Of a stretch of DNA of 64,000 bases, positions 44,270 to 53,655 are shown piece by piece; within the stretch, counting starts at the first letter, position 1, and each line of letters opens with the position of its first letter. A program made the translations under genes and the position numbers. The DNA is from Alphaproteobacteria bacterium (GTDB taxonomy: Bacteria > Pseudomonadota > Alphaproteobacteria > Rhodobacterales > Rhodobacteraceae). The notes under the pieces are model-generated. The model saw only the letters and a program-made list of their open reading frames with translations, did not search any database and was not told where the DNA came from. The stretch is taken from positions 119,389-183,388 of the forward strand of contig JAUHXK010000011.1 of the NCBI GenBank assembly GCA_030427405.1, given 5' to 3'.

Positions 44270-45646
44270 TCAAACCACCCGAATGTACCCGGTCAGACCG
44301 GTCTTCTGGTGCTCGATCACATGGCAATGAAACGCCCAATCGCCGGGATTGTCCGCAACCAGCGCAATCTCGACCACTTCATCCTTGAGCAAAAGCATCG
44401 TGTCCGTCAGCAGCGGCGGCAGACTGCGCAGGTTCGATTTCAGCGGCACAAAGACCAGCCCGTGCAGGTGGATGGGGTGCAGGTTGGGTGATTCATTCCT
44501 CAGGCGCAGCACATAGCTTTTGCCTTGTTCCAACGTTGCCAGGGGGCCGACCCCCTGTGCCGCGTCGCCGGGCCAGGGCTTGCGGTTGATCGACCAGAAA
44601 TTTTCACCCAGTGACCCGCAAAAGCCGTTATCCGGCGCACCACCTTCCGGAGTCCAGCCAAATACGAACTCATGCAATTCTGCATTGGCAAGGTCAGGTC
44701 GTGCCACCGGGTTCGGCGGCAAGGGCTGCAATTCGCGCAATTCCCGCCCTGCTGACGCACCAACCGCGCGCAGGCGCGCAATTGCCTGATGCGGCTGACC
44801 GGGGAATTTCGCCATCAACTCAACAACCTTGCCTTCGTTTTGCGGCATGGCGACGGCAAAATCGACCCGTTGGCCCGGCCCCACCAGCATCGGGTCAGCG
44901 GCGCTGGGCACAGGGATATCGACTGCGACCGGATGCCCGTCCCACGCGATGACCCGCGCCGCGCCATGTTGCAAATGCAGTTTGTAGATGCGCGTCGTGT
45001 CAGTGTTGACGACCCGCAACCGAACCAATCCGCCTGCGGCATGGTCATAGACCGGCTGGTTCTGCCAATTGGCCGTGTGCACATTGCCAAATGTCCCCGA
45101 TCGTGCCGCTCCACGCCTGGTAAAGGCGGGCAGGAACTGATCGTTCTCATCCAACCGGAAATCACGCAGATTGATAACCTGCTCGCTGTCAAAGCCGGGG
45201 TCTTCGGCCTCGGCAATCACCATCACGCCGGTCAGACCATGGGCCATCTGTTCCATTGTCATGCAATGCGGGTGGTACCAATAAGTGCCTGCATCGGGGG
45301 GCGTGAACGTATAGGGAAAGACCTCGCCCTGGGCCATCGGCATCTGCGTCAGATAGGGCACACCGTCCATATCATTGGGAATGCGCAACCCGTGCCAGTG
45401 CATCGCCGTATAGTCGGCCAGGGCATTGCGAACCGGCAGGTGCATGACCTCACCCTGCTTTCCATACAAGACGGGTGGCGGCGCGTCCGGCGACAAGCTG
45501 ACCATTCCGCTTGTGACCGTGTCGCGCAAGGCGTAGCTGGCCGGTTGAACGACCAGTTCGGACATGTTGGCGGCCACCCCAAGCGCCCCCAGCCCAAAGG
45601 CCCCGGCTGCGGCCCCGCTGCCCAAAAGAAACTCACGACGTTTCAT
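44270..45646 (-). CDS. multicopper oxidase with Tat signal
   Basis: Periplasmic copper oxidase (458 residues). The twin-arginine signal MKRREFLLGSGAAAGAFGLG indicates export in folded form. All copper motifs are present: HWHGLRIPNDMDG, TYWYHPHCMTMEQ, HPIHLHGLVFVPL and HCHVIEHQKTGL. The substrate may be Cu(I) or phenolic compounds; the CueO and FtsP/SufI groups are alternatives. A longer frame open to 46213 is ignored because it runs antisense into era. It is convergent with rnc and divergent from era, interrupting a conserved operon. Confidence 0.92.
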   Translation of the reverse strand: MKRREFLLGSGAAAGAFGLGALGVAANMSELVVQPASYALRDTVTSGMVSLSPDAPPPVLYGKQGEVMHLPVRNALADYTAMHWHGLRIPNDMDGVPYLTQMPMAQGEVFPYTFTPPDAGTYWYHPHCMTMEQMAHGLTGVMVIAEAEDPGFDSEQVINLRDFRLDENDQFLPAFTRRGAARSGTFGNVHTANWQNQPVYDHAAGGLVRLRVVNTDTTRIYKLHLQHGAARVIAWDGHPVAVDIPVPSAADPMLVGPGQRVDFAVAMPQNEGKVVELMAKFPGQPHQAIARLRAVGASAGRELRELQPLPPNPVARPDLANAELHEFVFGWTPEGGAPDNGFCGSLGENFWSINRKPWPGDAAQGVGPLATLEQGKSYVLRLRNESPNLHPIHLHGLVFVPLKSNLRSLPPLLTDTMLLLKDEVVEIALVADNPGDWAFHCHVIEHQKTGLTGYIRVV

Positions 45647-45803
45647 GTCTGCCTCATCGTTTGGCTGAAATCCCGGATGGCTTGTGCTTGGCTTAGAGGT
45701 GTCCTGCCATGCCCGATGCGCGTCTGCAACGCGACAAATCCCTCTGGCCCGGCCCCGCATTCTGCTATAGGGGTGCGCACTTGCAACCAGGATCGCATTG
45801 AAC

Positions 45804-46712
45804 ATGACCACACGCGCCGGATTTATCGCCCTGATCGGAGAGCCCAACGCAGGCAAATCCACACTATTGAACCGCATGGTCGGGGCCAAGGTCTCGATCG
45901 TGACGCACAAGGTGCAGACCACGCGCGCCCGTATTCGCGGCGTCGCGATGGAAGGTGACGCGCAACTGGTGTTTGTCGACACGCCCGGCCTGTTCAAGCC
46001 CCGCCGCCGTCTTGACCGCGCCATGGTTGCCGCCGCCTGGGGCGGTGCTGCGGATGCGGATGTGGTCGTACTGATGATCGAGGCCCATCGCGGCATCACC
46101 GAGGGGGTCGAACGCATCGTCGAAGGTCTGGAAGAGATCGGGCAGGGCCGCACCATCGCGCTGGCGATCAACAAGATCGACAAGGTACCGTCTGAAAAAC
46201 TGCTGGCGCTCACCAGCGACCTGAACGCGCGTTATCCCTTTGCCGAGACCTTCATGATTTCGGCCGAGAAAGGCCACGGCGTCGACGACCTGCGCAAATG
46301 GCTCGCCTCGGAACTGCCCGAAGGCCCTTGGCTTTACCCTGAAGACCAGATCGCCGATCTGCCCCTGCGCATGATCGCCGCCGAGATGACACGCGAGAAA
46401 CTGACCCTGCGCCTGCATCAGGAACTGCCCTACCAACTGACGGTCGAGACCGAGAACTGGGAGGAACGCAAGGACGGTTCCGCCAAGATCGACCAGGTCA
46501 TCTATGTCATGCGTGACGGGCACAAAGGCATCGTGCTGGGCAAACGCGGTGAAACCATCAAAGCCGTCAGCCAGGCCGCGCGGGCCGAGTTGGAAGAGTT
46601 CCTGGACCGCAAGATCCACCTGTTCCTTCAGGTCAAAGTCCGGCCCAACTGGCTGGAAGAATCCGAGCGGTACTCGGAGATGGGTCTGGATTTCAAAGAC
46701 GGCAACGCATGA
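45804..46712 (+). CDS. era: GTPase Era
   Basis: Essential GTPase in 16S rRNA maturation and 30S assembly. G motifs are GEPNAGKSTLLNRM, VFVDTPGLF and NKIDKV. The C-terminal KH domain is GIVLGKRGETIKAVSQAARAEL. The 302 residues start at ATG 45804; an in-frame TTG lies two codons upstream. The stop overlaps the DUF1491 gene by four bases. The promoter must lie in the 157-bp gap divergent from the oxidase gene, since rnc no longer reads into era. Confidence 0.97.
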   Translation: MTTRAGFIALIGEPNAGKSTLLNRMVGAKVSIVTHKVQTTRARIRGVAMEGDAQLVFVDTPGLFKPRRRLDRAMVAAAWGGAADADVVVLMIEAHRGITEGVERIVEGLEEIGQGRTIALAINKIDKVPSEKLLALTSDLNARYPFAETFMISAEKGHGVDDLRKWLASELPEGPWLYPEDQIADLPLRMIAAEMTREKLTLRLHQELPYQLTVETENWEERKDGSAKIDQVIYVMRDGHKGIVLGKRGETIKAVSQAARAELEEFLDRKIHLFLQVKVRPNWLEESERYSEMGLDFKDGNA

Positions 46713-47038
46713 CCCGTCTGACCGCAGACTTCTGGGTCCACGCCTATCTGGCACGTTTGCGGTTCCAGGAAATCCCGGCCTTTGTGGTGGCCCATGGGGA
46801 TGACACAGCGGGCGCGGTTCTGGTCAAGCTCAACACGCTGGACGGCAGCGCCAGCGCGTTTCAGCGCAGCTTTGACCTGATGAGCGGGGAACGCAAATGG
46901 GTTGAGCTGTCCAGTGGGCCCGAGGGCGATGTGGACGCAGCCATCCAACGCCAACGCAGCTTTGACCCAGACCTTTGGGTGATCGAGGTCGAGGACCGGC
47001 AGGGGCGGCATCTGCTGGGCGAAGAGGGGCTGGATTAA
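46709..47038 (+). CDS. DUF1491 family protein
   Basis: A 109-residue protein of the alphaproteobacterial DUF1491 family. It begins LTADFWVHAYLARLRFQEIPAFVV, and the middle has GAVLVKLNTLDGSASAFQRSF, ending with FDPDLWVIEVEDRQGRHLLGEEGLD. Function unknown; it may be a small soluble beta-rich fold. It overlaps the era stop as ATGA and lies between era and recO, consistent with the usual era-DUF1491-recO order. Confidence 0.85.
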   Translation: MTRLTADFWVHAYLARLRFQEIPAFVVAHGDDTAGAVLVKLNTLDGSASAFQRSFDLMSGERKWVELSSGPEGDVDAAIQRQRSFDPDLWVIEVEDRQGRHLLGEEGLD

Positions 47039-47045
47039 CCGCAGA

Positions 47046-47693
47046 TCACCATAGCGGTGACAAGGCCAGCCAGATGCCGACAAACATCGTGGCCCCACCC
47101 AGGTTTACCCAAATATGCCAGATGGCATAGCGATAGGGCAGTGCCTTGCGGGCATAGAATGCCGTTCCCACAACGTAACAGGCAGACCCGCCCAATATGC
47201 ACCACAACGCGCCGACGGGTACGTCGGACAAGTCCGGCAAGGCAAGCAGCCCCAGCGCCCCCAGTCCCAGATAGGATGCGGTTGACCATCGCGACTTGAC
47301 GGTCTCATTCGTGATCTTGTTCCAAACCGCCAGCGCGGTCAGCACCCAGCACAGCCAAAGCAGGCCGAGTGTCCAGGAAGTGCCGGCCAGCACCAGAAAC
47401 GGGGTGAATGTGCCCGATATGCTGGGGTAGATCGCGGCATGGTCGATGCGCCGCAAGACGACGCGCCGGTCATGCAACGGCAGAAAGTGATAGGCCCAGG
47501 ACGCCAGGTTGGATGCCAGCGCAGACATCACATAGATGACGACGGCAATCGTCAATCCCGGGCTCAGGTGCCCCATAGCCTTGGCCACCAACACTCCGCC
47601 TGCGCCCAGGATAAGCAGCAACCCGAAGGTGTGAACTGCCATATCGGCACGCCGGTACGAAAGGGGAAGGCTGGGATAGGTCGCGTGGGTCAT
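47046..47693 (-). CDS. hemolysin III (HlyIII/PAQR) family membrane protein
   Basis: A 215-residue protein with seven helices of the PAQR/HlyIII type. The conserved [41 protein letters not shown] and the C-terminal [22 protein letters not shown] provide the Ser/His residues that bind zinc in this family. Precise role (sterol-like hydrolase, stress) unknown. It is opposed to DUF1491 and recO and is an insertion between them. Confidence 0.9.
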   Translation of the reverse strand: MTHATYPSLPLSYRRADMAVHTFGLLLILGAGGVLVAKAMGHLSPGLTIAVVIYVMSALASNLASWAYHFLPLHDRRVVLRRIDHAAIYPSISGTFTPFLVLAGTSWTLGLLWLCWVLTALAVWNKITNETVKSRWSTASYLGLGALGLLALPDLSDVPVGALWCILGGSACYVVGTAFYARKALPYRYAIWHIWVNLGGATMFVGIWLALSPLW

Positions 47694-47856
47694 GACATTC
47701 TCTGCTGTTCCGGTAATCCGGCTACCGCCCTGCGAACGGCCTGTCCATATTTCCGGTGCGTCAGTCAGGCGCGGGGGGATTACGTTTGCTTCTCGCTTGC
47801 CCGCGCTCTACCGTCACGGTTCGAGGCAAATGGCGGTAGCAACCGGCGGACCCTGC

Positions 47857-48582
47857 ATGGATTGGCGCGACCACGGCATATTACTGAGCAACCGCCGCCA
47901 CGGTGAAACCGCGGCGATAATCGAGGTGTTCACACAAGCGCATGGTCGCCACGCAGGCGTCGTGCGCGGCGGTACAAGCCGTAAGATCGCCCCGATCTTG
48001 CAACCGGGCGCGCAGCTGGACGTTCTGTGGCGCGCCCGGCTTGAAGAACATATCGGCACGTTCCAGGTCGAGCCGCTGCGGTCCCGCGCCGCGGCGGCGT
48101 TTTCGGGTCGCCTGGCCTTGGCCGGTCTGAACGCGGTGGTCTCGCTTTTGTCGTTCTGTCTGCCCGAACGCGAGCCGCATCCGGGTATCTACAAACAGAC
48201 CGAACAGCTGATGGATCTGCTGGGCCACGACGAAATATGGCCGCTGGCTTACCTGCGCTGGGAACTGGCGCTGCTGGACGAGTTGGGCTTTGGTTTGGAC
48301 CTGTCGGCCTGTGCCGTAACGGGCACCACCGAGACATTGATCTATGTCTCTCCCAAATCGGGGCGGGCGGTCAGCGCAGAAGGGGCCGGAGAATGGGCAG
48401 ACAAGCTGTTGGACCTTCCGCCATGCCTGCGCGGGCAGGGACGGGCCCCTGACGCGGAAGTGCGGGCCGGGTTGATGACGACCGGCTATTTCCTGGAAAA
48501 CAAGCTGGCCGTGTCGCTGGGCCATCGGCCATTGCCCGAAGCACGGGCACGGTTCGTCGAACAGTTCAGTCGACGGCTTTGA
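47857..48582 (+). CDS. recO: DNA repair protein RecO
   Basis: Recombination mediator that loads RecA on SSB-covered DNA with RecR. The 241 residues start [21 protein letters not shown]. The OB-fold domain ([28 protein letters not shown]) is followed by a helical C terminus ([21 protein letters not shown]). The start at 47857 is preferred over a long in-frame 5' extension. Its 3' end overlaps the META-domain gene by 17 bp, convergent. Confidence 0.93.
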   Translation: MDWRDHGILLSNRRHGETAAIIEVFTQAHGRHAGVVRGGTSRKIAPILQPGAQLDVLWRARLEEHIGTFQVEPLRSRAAAAFSGRLALAGLNAVVSLLSFCLPEREPHPGIYKQTEQLMDLLGHDEIWPLAYLRWELALLDELGFGLDLSACAVTGTTETLIYVSPKSGRAVSAEGAGEWADKLLDLPPCLRGQGRAPDAEVRAGLMTTGYFLENKLAVSLGHRPLPEARARFVEQFSRRL

Positions 48583-48958
48583 AAACCATCTCGTGCCCGT
48601 CGCCGCCGCGCAGAATCAGCACGTCCCCGGACAGTTCGGATTCGGTCATCGCCAATAATGCGGCGAAATAGGTTCCTTCGGCCTCAAGCCCGGCACAGGC
48701 GGCGCGGGTGGCTGTCAGGTCCGTGATTTCGAACCACGGGTAAGGTGCATTCAACACGCCCTGGTAACTGTTACAGGGGGCATGTCCCGCGATAAGGCCC
48801 GTTTCCGGGAATTGCAGGATGGCGCTGGCACCAAAGGCCTGACCGTCGATTTCCTGTAACCGCCAGGACGTGTCAGCGGCGCCATACCCGGCCACTGATT
48901 CGTCGCGATCACACTGAAACAGGGCGATCAGGGGCAAGATCAGAACGGTGCGCATCAT
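48566..48958 (-). CDS. META domain (HslJ-like) lipoprotein
   Basis: A 130-residue lipoprotein with signal [16 protein letters not shown] (lipobox). The mature domain has [26 protein letters not shown] and the META hallmark [13 protein letters not shown], followed by [20 protein letters not shown]. HslJ proteins are linked to heat and drug tolerance in other bacteria. It is divergent from the SGNH hydrolase across a region with several inverted repeats. Confidence 0.85.
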   Translation of the reverse strand: MMRTVLILPLIALFQCDRDESVAGYGAADTSWRLQEIDGQAFGASAILQFPETGLIAGHAPCNSYQGVLNAPYPWFEITDLTATRAACAGLEAEGTYFAALLAMTESELSGDVLILRGGDGHEMVFKAVD

Positions 48959-48990
48959 GCAAAGGGGCCTGGTCGATTTGTGGAAACGAA

Positions 48991-49120
48991 ACCGCTCTAC
49001 CCGGCGGACTGTCGCCGGGTCAAGCGGTGTGCTCGCAGGGACAGGCGATATCCTTCGCCGCAGTTGATTTTCAGTTGCGTTTCGACATAGTGAAACGTCA
49101 CGGAGGCTGAGTTTTCAGCC
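48991..49120. promoter_or_regulatory. cluster of three inverted repeats upstream of the SGNH hydrolase gene
   Basis: The first is accgct-ct-acccggcg (48991-49006), complemented by cgccgggt-ca-agcggt (49013-49028): 14 paired bases with a 2 x 2 internal loop. The second is cgtttc-N8-gaaacg at 49078-49097. The third is ggctga-gttt-tcagcc at 49105-49120, about 30 bp before the SGNH gene start. They lie in the 192-bp gap between divergent genes. Likely roles are operators, a leader structure, or a small RNA. Confidence 0.55.
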
Positions 49121-49150
49121 CGGATTTCGTTAGTATATTTACGAGTGGAG

Positions 49151-50392
49151 ATGAATTTGGCCAAAAGTGGTGACGCAAAAGGCGAGTCCGGTACACGACC
49201 GTTCGTGAAGGTCTTTGTTGTTCTGGCCTATGTGGTTTTTCTTTTCCTGCTGATCGAGGCGCTGTCCTATTACCTGGTGGTAAAGGTCTTTGACAACGCG
49301 CTGGGCAACGGCTCGGAACGGCACCTCTATTCCTCTATTCGCGGGCATGAACTGAACCCCGAATATACGCGGGATTTTGATACAGGCGGCGAACGCATCC
49401 ACTCCGATCAGGGTTTGCGCCGCGACACGCTGGTCGAGGTCCCGAAACCTGACGATGTCTATCGAATCATAATGATGGGCGGGTCCACGGCCTATGCGAT
49501 CGGGTCGCAACGCGGCGTGTATCCTCCGCACCCGACCCTGACCAACCAGGAAACAGTGTCGCATTTCCTGGAGCAAAGCCTGCGCGAGCAGATGGGGCCG
49601 CGAATGCCGGGCACGACCATTGAGGTCATCAACGCCGGCGTCAGTGCCTATCATACGTTCCAGCATGTCCTGTATTTCTACGAAACGCTTTATGCCTACG
49701 AGCCGGACATGATCGTGTTCCTTGATGGTCACAACGACTTCTACAACATCGGAATCGATAACCCAATCCAGAGCTACGGGTATTCGTCGTTCCGAATGGT
49801 TGATGCGTTGAACCAACGAAAGCCGTTCTTTTCGACCTATGCGTTCCTGCGCTATTTCGCCGACCATTCCTATACGTTCAAGCTGCTCGCGAAGGCGACG
49901 CAGAGCATGTACAACCGCTATGAGGCACCGCCCTACAACGTGTCCGGCGATGTCACCGCACTGGACCGGGATTTTTCGGCTGAGCTGGCGGAAACGGCCC
50001 GGGTCGGGTTCCTGCGGAACTACAAGCTGATGGAAACCTTTGGCGATTATCACAATTTCTGCTTTCACGTTTTCCTCCAGCCTGAGGTCGTGTTTGAAGA
50101 CCTGGCCGTCATGAGCGACCTCGATCAGGAAATTGCCGCGATCACCCGCGACAACTACAAGCCCGGACATGAGGAAGTCATGAAACGGTCCCGGGCCGAG
50201 TTCCCGGCCCTGTTTGCCCAAGCGGGCATACCGTTCACCGATATTGGTGAGATCGCCGCGCCCGAGCATAAGGACAAGGTTCTGTATGTCGATTACACGC
50301 ACCTGACCCCAGAAGGATCAAAGCGCGTAGCCGAGCGGATGCTGCCGGTGGTCGAAGACCTGATCCCTGTCTGCGGTGGGCGCGTGAATTAA
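49151..50392 (+). CDS. membrane-anchored SGNH/GDSL hydrolase-like protein
   Basis: A 413-residue protein with one N-terminal helix (FVKVFVVLAYVVFLFLLIEALS) and an external SGNH domain. Block I GGSTAY gives the nucleophile Ser112. Block III is DGHND at 192-196, with Asn195. Block V has DYTHLTPEG with Asp381 and His384. The triad is therefore complete. Such proteins may deacetylate polysaccharides or other esters; no partner export or polysaccharide gene is adjacent. Start ATG 49151, with a GTG two codons upstream as alternative. Confidence 0.85.
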   Translation: MNLAKSGDAKGESGTRPFVKVFVVLAYVVFLFLLIEALSYYLVVKVFDNALGNGSERHLYSSIRGHELNPEYTRDFDTGGERIHSDQGLRRDTLVEVPKPDDVYRIIMMGGSTAYAIGSQRGVYPPHPTLTNQETVSHFLEQSLREQMGPRMPGTTIEVINAGVSAYHTFQHVLYFYETLYAYEPDMIVFLDGHNDFYNIGIDNPIQSYGYSSFRMVDALNQRKPFFSTYAFLRYFADHSYTFKLLAKATQSMYNRYEAPPYNVSGDVTALDRDFSAELAETARVGFLRNYKLMETFGDYHNFCFHVFLQPEVVFEDLAVMSDLDQEIAAITRDNYKPGHEEVMKRSRAEFPALFAQAGIPFTDIGEIAAPEHKDKVLYVDYTHLTPEGSKRVAERMLPVVEDLIPVCGGRVN

Positions 50393-50409
50393 ACCTCGGC
50401 GCCTTGACC

Positions 50410-50439
50410 GCAAAGAAAAAGCCCGGCTATTGCCGGGCT
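50410..50439 (-). terminator. intrinsic terminator of mcd
   Basis: On the minus strand the stem gcccggc-aata-gccgggc is followed by tttttcttt. It lies about 30 bp after the mcd stop. Plus-strand transcripts from the SGNH gene would meet the same stem without a T tract. Confidence 0.85.
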
Positions 50440-50468
50440 GAGTTGGGGAAATTTTTGTCTGTTGCCGG

Positions 50469-52160
50469 TCAGGCCAGCAACCGTCTTGCGATGACCTGAG
50501 CCTGAATTTCCGCCGCCCCCTCAAAGATGTTGAGGATCCGCGCATCGCACAGGACGCGGCTGATCTTGTATTCCAGCGCAAAGCCATTGCCGCCGTGTAT
50601 CTGCAGCCCGTTGTCTGCTGCGGCCCATGCGACACGCGCGCCAAGCAGCTTGGCCATGCCCGCCTCAAGGTCGCACCGGTGGCCATTGTCCTTTTCCCAG
50701 GCCGAGAAATAGGTCAGCTGCCGCGCGATCATGATCTCGACGGCCATCATCGCCAGCTTGCCGGAGACGCGCGGGAAGTTGATCAGCGATTTTCCGAATT
50801 GCTTGCGGTCCTGCGCGTATTGCATCGCGATGTCCAAGGCGCTTTGCGCAACGCCAATCGCGCGGGCCGCGGTCTGAATCCGGGCGGATTCGAAGGTTTC
50901 CATCAATTGCTTGAAACCTTTGCCCTCTTCGCCGCCAAGAAGGTTCTCGCCCTTGACGTGGAACCCATCAAAGCCAAGCTCGTATTCTTTCATGCCGCGA
51001 TAGCCCAGGACTTCGATCTCGCCACCGGTCATGCCGGGCGTAGGGAACGGATCGTCATCGGTGCCTGGCGTTTTCTCGGCAAGGAACATCGACAGACCCC
51101 GGTGGTCGGTGGTCTGAGGGTCGGTCCGTGCCAAAAGGGTCATGACATGGGTGCGCGCGGCATGCGTTATCCACGTCTTGTTGCCGGTTATCTGATAGTC
51201 GCCATTGTCATCCTTGACTGCGCGTGTTCGCAGGCTGCCAAGGTCCGAACCGGTGTTTGGCTCGGTGAAAACGGCCGTGGGCAGGATCTCGGCGCTGGCC
51301 AGCTTTGGCAGCCAGTTGGCTTTTTGCTCGTCGGTGCCGCCGGCAATGATCAGTTCAGCAGCGATTTCTGACCGTGTTCCCAGCGATCCGACACCGATAT
51401 AGCCGCGCGACAACTCTTCGGAGACGACGCACATCGAAGCCTTGGACAGGCCAAAGCCGCCGAATTCTTCGGGGATCGTCAGGCCAAACACACCCATTTC
51501 GGCCAGTTCGTCGATGATTTCGATTGGAATCAACTCGTCCTTCAGGTGCCAATCATGCGCGTTGGGCTCGACCTTTTCCTGCGCATAGCGTCGGAACTGG
51601 TCGCGGATCATCTCAAGCTCTTCATCAAGGCCGGACGCGCCGAACATGGTCGCCCCGGACTGGTCCTGCATCAGCGCGACCAGCCGTGTGCGGGCCGCCT
51701 GGCTGTTGGCCTGCGCCATCAGTGTCTGGACCTCGGCGCATTGGAACCCCGACAGGGCATCCCAGCCCAAACCCAGATCCTGCAGCCGGACGACTTCGCC
51801 CTGGTTCATGGGAATACCACCTGCAATCTGGTGAAGATACTCGCCAAAGGCGATCTGCAGCAGAAGCTGTTCCATCTCGCCGAATTTTCCATCGGCCTGC
51901 AATGCCTGGGCCCAGCGCTGCATCTGCTGCAAGGACTGGGCATAGGTTGCCAGCCACGACAAGCCATGCGCCGCGGTCTGGTTGGCCTCAACCAGTGCGC
52001 CGGAAACCTTTCCGTCGCGGGTTACCATCGCGCGCACCGACTCTTTGGCACGTTCGAAAACCAGGTCAACGGCGGGCAGGGCCGCGCCTGTCAATGTCAG
52101 CAGGTCGGGCAAAATCGCCGGTTGGTTCATGTTGGTCACATCCTGTCCGTCATGGGCCAT
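50469..52160 (-). CDS. mcd: (2S)-methylsuccinyl-CoA dehydrogenase
   Basis: Acyl-CoA dehydrogenase of the ethylmalonyl-CoA pathway, converting methylsuccinyl-CoA to mesaconyl-CoA for acetate assimilation. The 563 residues include an N-terminal extension of about 170 residues, typical of Mcd, before the standard domain (EMIRDQFRRYAQEKVEPNAHDW). VFTEPNTGSDLGSLRTRA, the FAD-binding RKQFGKSLINFPR and IHGGNGFALEY are family elements. Start 52160 has aagga upstream; 52130 is an alternative. A general acyl-CoA dehydrogenase is the fallback if the extension proves unrelated. Confidence 0.85.
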   Translation of the reverse strand: MAHDGQDVTNMNQPAILPDLLTLTGAALPAVDLVFERAKESVRAMVTRDGKVSGALVEANQTAAHGLSWLATYAQSLQQMQRWAQALQADGKFGEMEQLLLQIAFGEYLHQIAGGIPMNQGEVVRLQDLGLGWDALSGFQCAEVQTLMAQANSQAARTRLVALMQDQSGATMFGASGLDEELEMIRDQFRRYAQEKVEPNAHDWHLKDELIPIEIIDELAEMGVFGLTIPEEFGGFGLSKASMCVVSEELSRGYIGVGSLGTRSEIAAELIIAGGTDEQKANWLPKLASAEILPTAVFTEPNTGSDLGSLRTRAVKDDNGDYQITGNKTWITHAARTHVMTLLARTDPQTTDHRGLSMFLAEKTPGTDDDPFPTPGMTGGEIEVLGYRGMKEYELGFDGFHVKGENLLGGEEGKGFKQLMETFESARIQTAARAIGVAQSALDIAMQYAQDRKQFGKSLINFPRVSGKLAMMAVEIMIARQLTYFSAWEKDNGHRCDLEAGMAKLLGARVAWAAADNGLQIHGGNGFALEYKISRVLCDARILNIFEGAAEIQAQVIARRLLA

Positions 52161-52304
52161 GAATCACGTCCTTTTCTGGGTCGTCCCGTCATATCACTTT
52201 GCACGTGCAGCGCAATAAAAATACGAAAATGACCCATAAAAAGTTCAATAATTGCCCGATCATTTTTGCAGTGCAGAGAAAATTCTGGGTGATATGAAGG
52301 CTGT

Positions 52305-53069
52305 ATGACCCTGTTCCCACTCTTGTCACCGCAGGACTTAGCAGCAGCCCTGGCAATCGCGCTGATGGCGGGATGGATCAAGGGTATGGTTGGGTTCGCA
52401 ATGCCGATGGTCCTAGTTTCGGGGCTAAGCGTCATGTTGCCGCCGGATCTGGCCCTTGCAGGGCTGATCCTTCCAACATTGGTGACAAACGGCGTTCAGG
52501 CCCTGCGCGAAGGCGTTCCGGCGGCGCTGGACTCGATCCGGCGCTTTCGGGTCTTCATGGGCGTTGGCCTGGTGTTTCTACTGGCAAGTGCCCAGTTGAT
52601 CCGGTTCGTGCCGCCGCAGGTCTTTCTGCTGATGATCGGAATTCCGGTTACATTCTTTGCCTGCGTTCAGTTGCTGGGGTTGGGGCTGACCCTTGCCCGC
52701 CAATCGCCGCGTATCGAGGCGGCCATCGGCGCGGTTGCCGGAACGGTTGGCGGAATATCCGGCGTTTGGGGGCCTCCTACAGTGGCTTACCTGACGGCTT
52801 TGGGCACGCCCAAGATCGAACAATTGCGCATTCAGGGCGTGATCTATGGGTTGGGGGCCGTCGCGCTTGTGGTGGCGCATTTCGGTTCGGGTATTCTGAA
52901 CGCACAGACCGTGCCGTTCTCGGCGGTTCTGATTGTCCCGGCGCTGGTTGGGATGTGGATCGGAATGAAAATTCAAAGCCGTATCGACCAGGTCGCCTTT
53001 CGTAAGGCAACCTTGCTGGTTTTGTTGGTCGCGGGATTGAATCTGCTGCGCCGGGGCCTGATCGGGTGA
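52305..53069 (+). CDS. TSUP (TauE/SafE) family membrane transporter
   Basis: A 254-residue permease with eight predicted helices. The N-terminal GWIKGMVGFAMPMVLVSGLSV and the second repeat AVAGTVGGISGVWGPPTVAYLTALG with its Gly/Pro-rich loops are typical of TSUP exporters of sulfite, sulfoacetate or organic acids. Substrate unassigned. It is divergent from mcd across 144 bp and convergent with the following membrane gene (4-bp gap). Confidence 0.88.
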   Translation: MTLFPLLSPQDLAAALAIALMAGWIKGMVGFAMPMVLVSGLSVMLPPDLALAGLILPTLVTNGVQALREGVPAALDSIRRFRVFMGVGLVFLLASAQLIRFVPPQVFLLMIGIPVTFFACVQLLGLGLTLARQSPRIEAAIGAVAGTVGGISGVWGPPTVAYLTALGTPKIEQLRIQGVIYGLGAVALVVAHFGSGILNAQTVPFSAVLIVPALVGMWIGMKIQSRIDQVAFRKATLLVLLVAGLNLLRRGLIG

Positions 53070-53073
53070 TGCC

Positions 53074-53619
53074 TCAGGCGCGGCGTTTTTCGAAGAACAT
53101 GAACCCGAAATGCAGCCCCAGCATCAGAAAGAACAGCCCCGACAAGTCGCCGATCAAATAAGCGATGTATTCTGCTGTCGCGCTGCCAAATGCAAGGTTG
53201 GTCAGCCCCGATACCAATAGCGATGACACAAGCCCGACACCCATGACACAGGTCCAACAGGCCCGTTTTCCTGGGGCAGGGAACAGGTCCCATCCCAGGA
53301 TTTTGCAAAGGTAAAAGACGGCGGGCGCGGTTGTCACCGCAAACAGCATTGCGGCAATGCGGCTTGGAAGAAGCACATCCGACCCCGCAAGGATTGCGAA
53401 GACGATGAACACACCCGGAAGCAATGCGAAGATGGCGCGCCATCCCAGCAGCCAGGCCGACAGAACCCGTACGCCATGCGGCAGAAACAACAGGCTGGCG
53501 CGGCTGGCATATTCCGGGAAGTACATGTTTTGCAACGGCATGACGATCTGAAACGTCAGAAGCGACGCAAGGACGTAAGCTGCCGAAGCATATACGGTTT
53601 CAGAGACCCATGCGCGCAT
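53074..53619 (-). CDS. MASE1-like integral membrane protein
   Basis: A 181-residue protein with about five helices and no soluble output domain. The PEYASRASLLFLPHGVRVLSAWLLGWRAIFALLPG segment resembles MASE1 sensor membrane domains, where Pro/Gly-rich loops follow the first helices. Without a kinase or cyclase domain it cannot be a classical sensor. It is read after the small winged-helix gene (36-bp gap), suggesting a functional pair, not proven. Confidence 0.6.
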   Translation of the reverse strand: MRAWVSETVYASAAYVLASLLTFQIVMPLQNMYFPEYASRASLLFLPHGVRVLSAWLLGWRAIFALLPGVFIVFAILAGSDVLLPSRIAAMLFAVTTAPAVFYLCKILGWDLFPAPGKRACWTCVMGVGLVSSLLVSGLTNLAFGSATAEYIAYLIGDLSGLFFLMLGLHFGFMFFEKRRA

Positions 53620-53655
53620 GATGTTCAGTCGTCACCACGCTGCCTCAGGCGTTGT

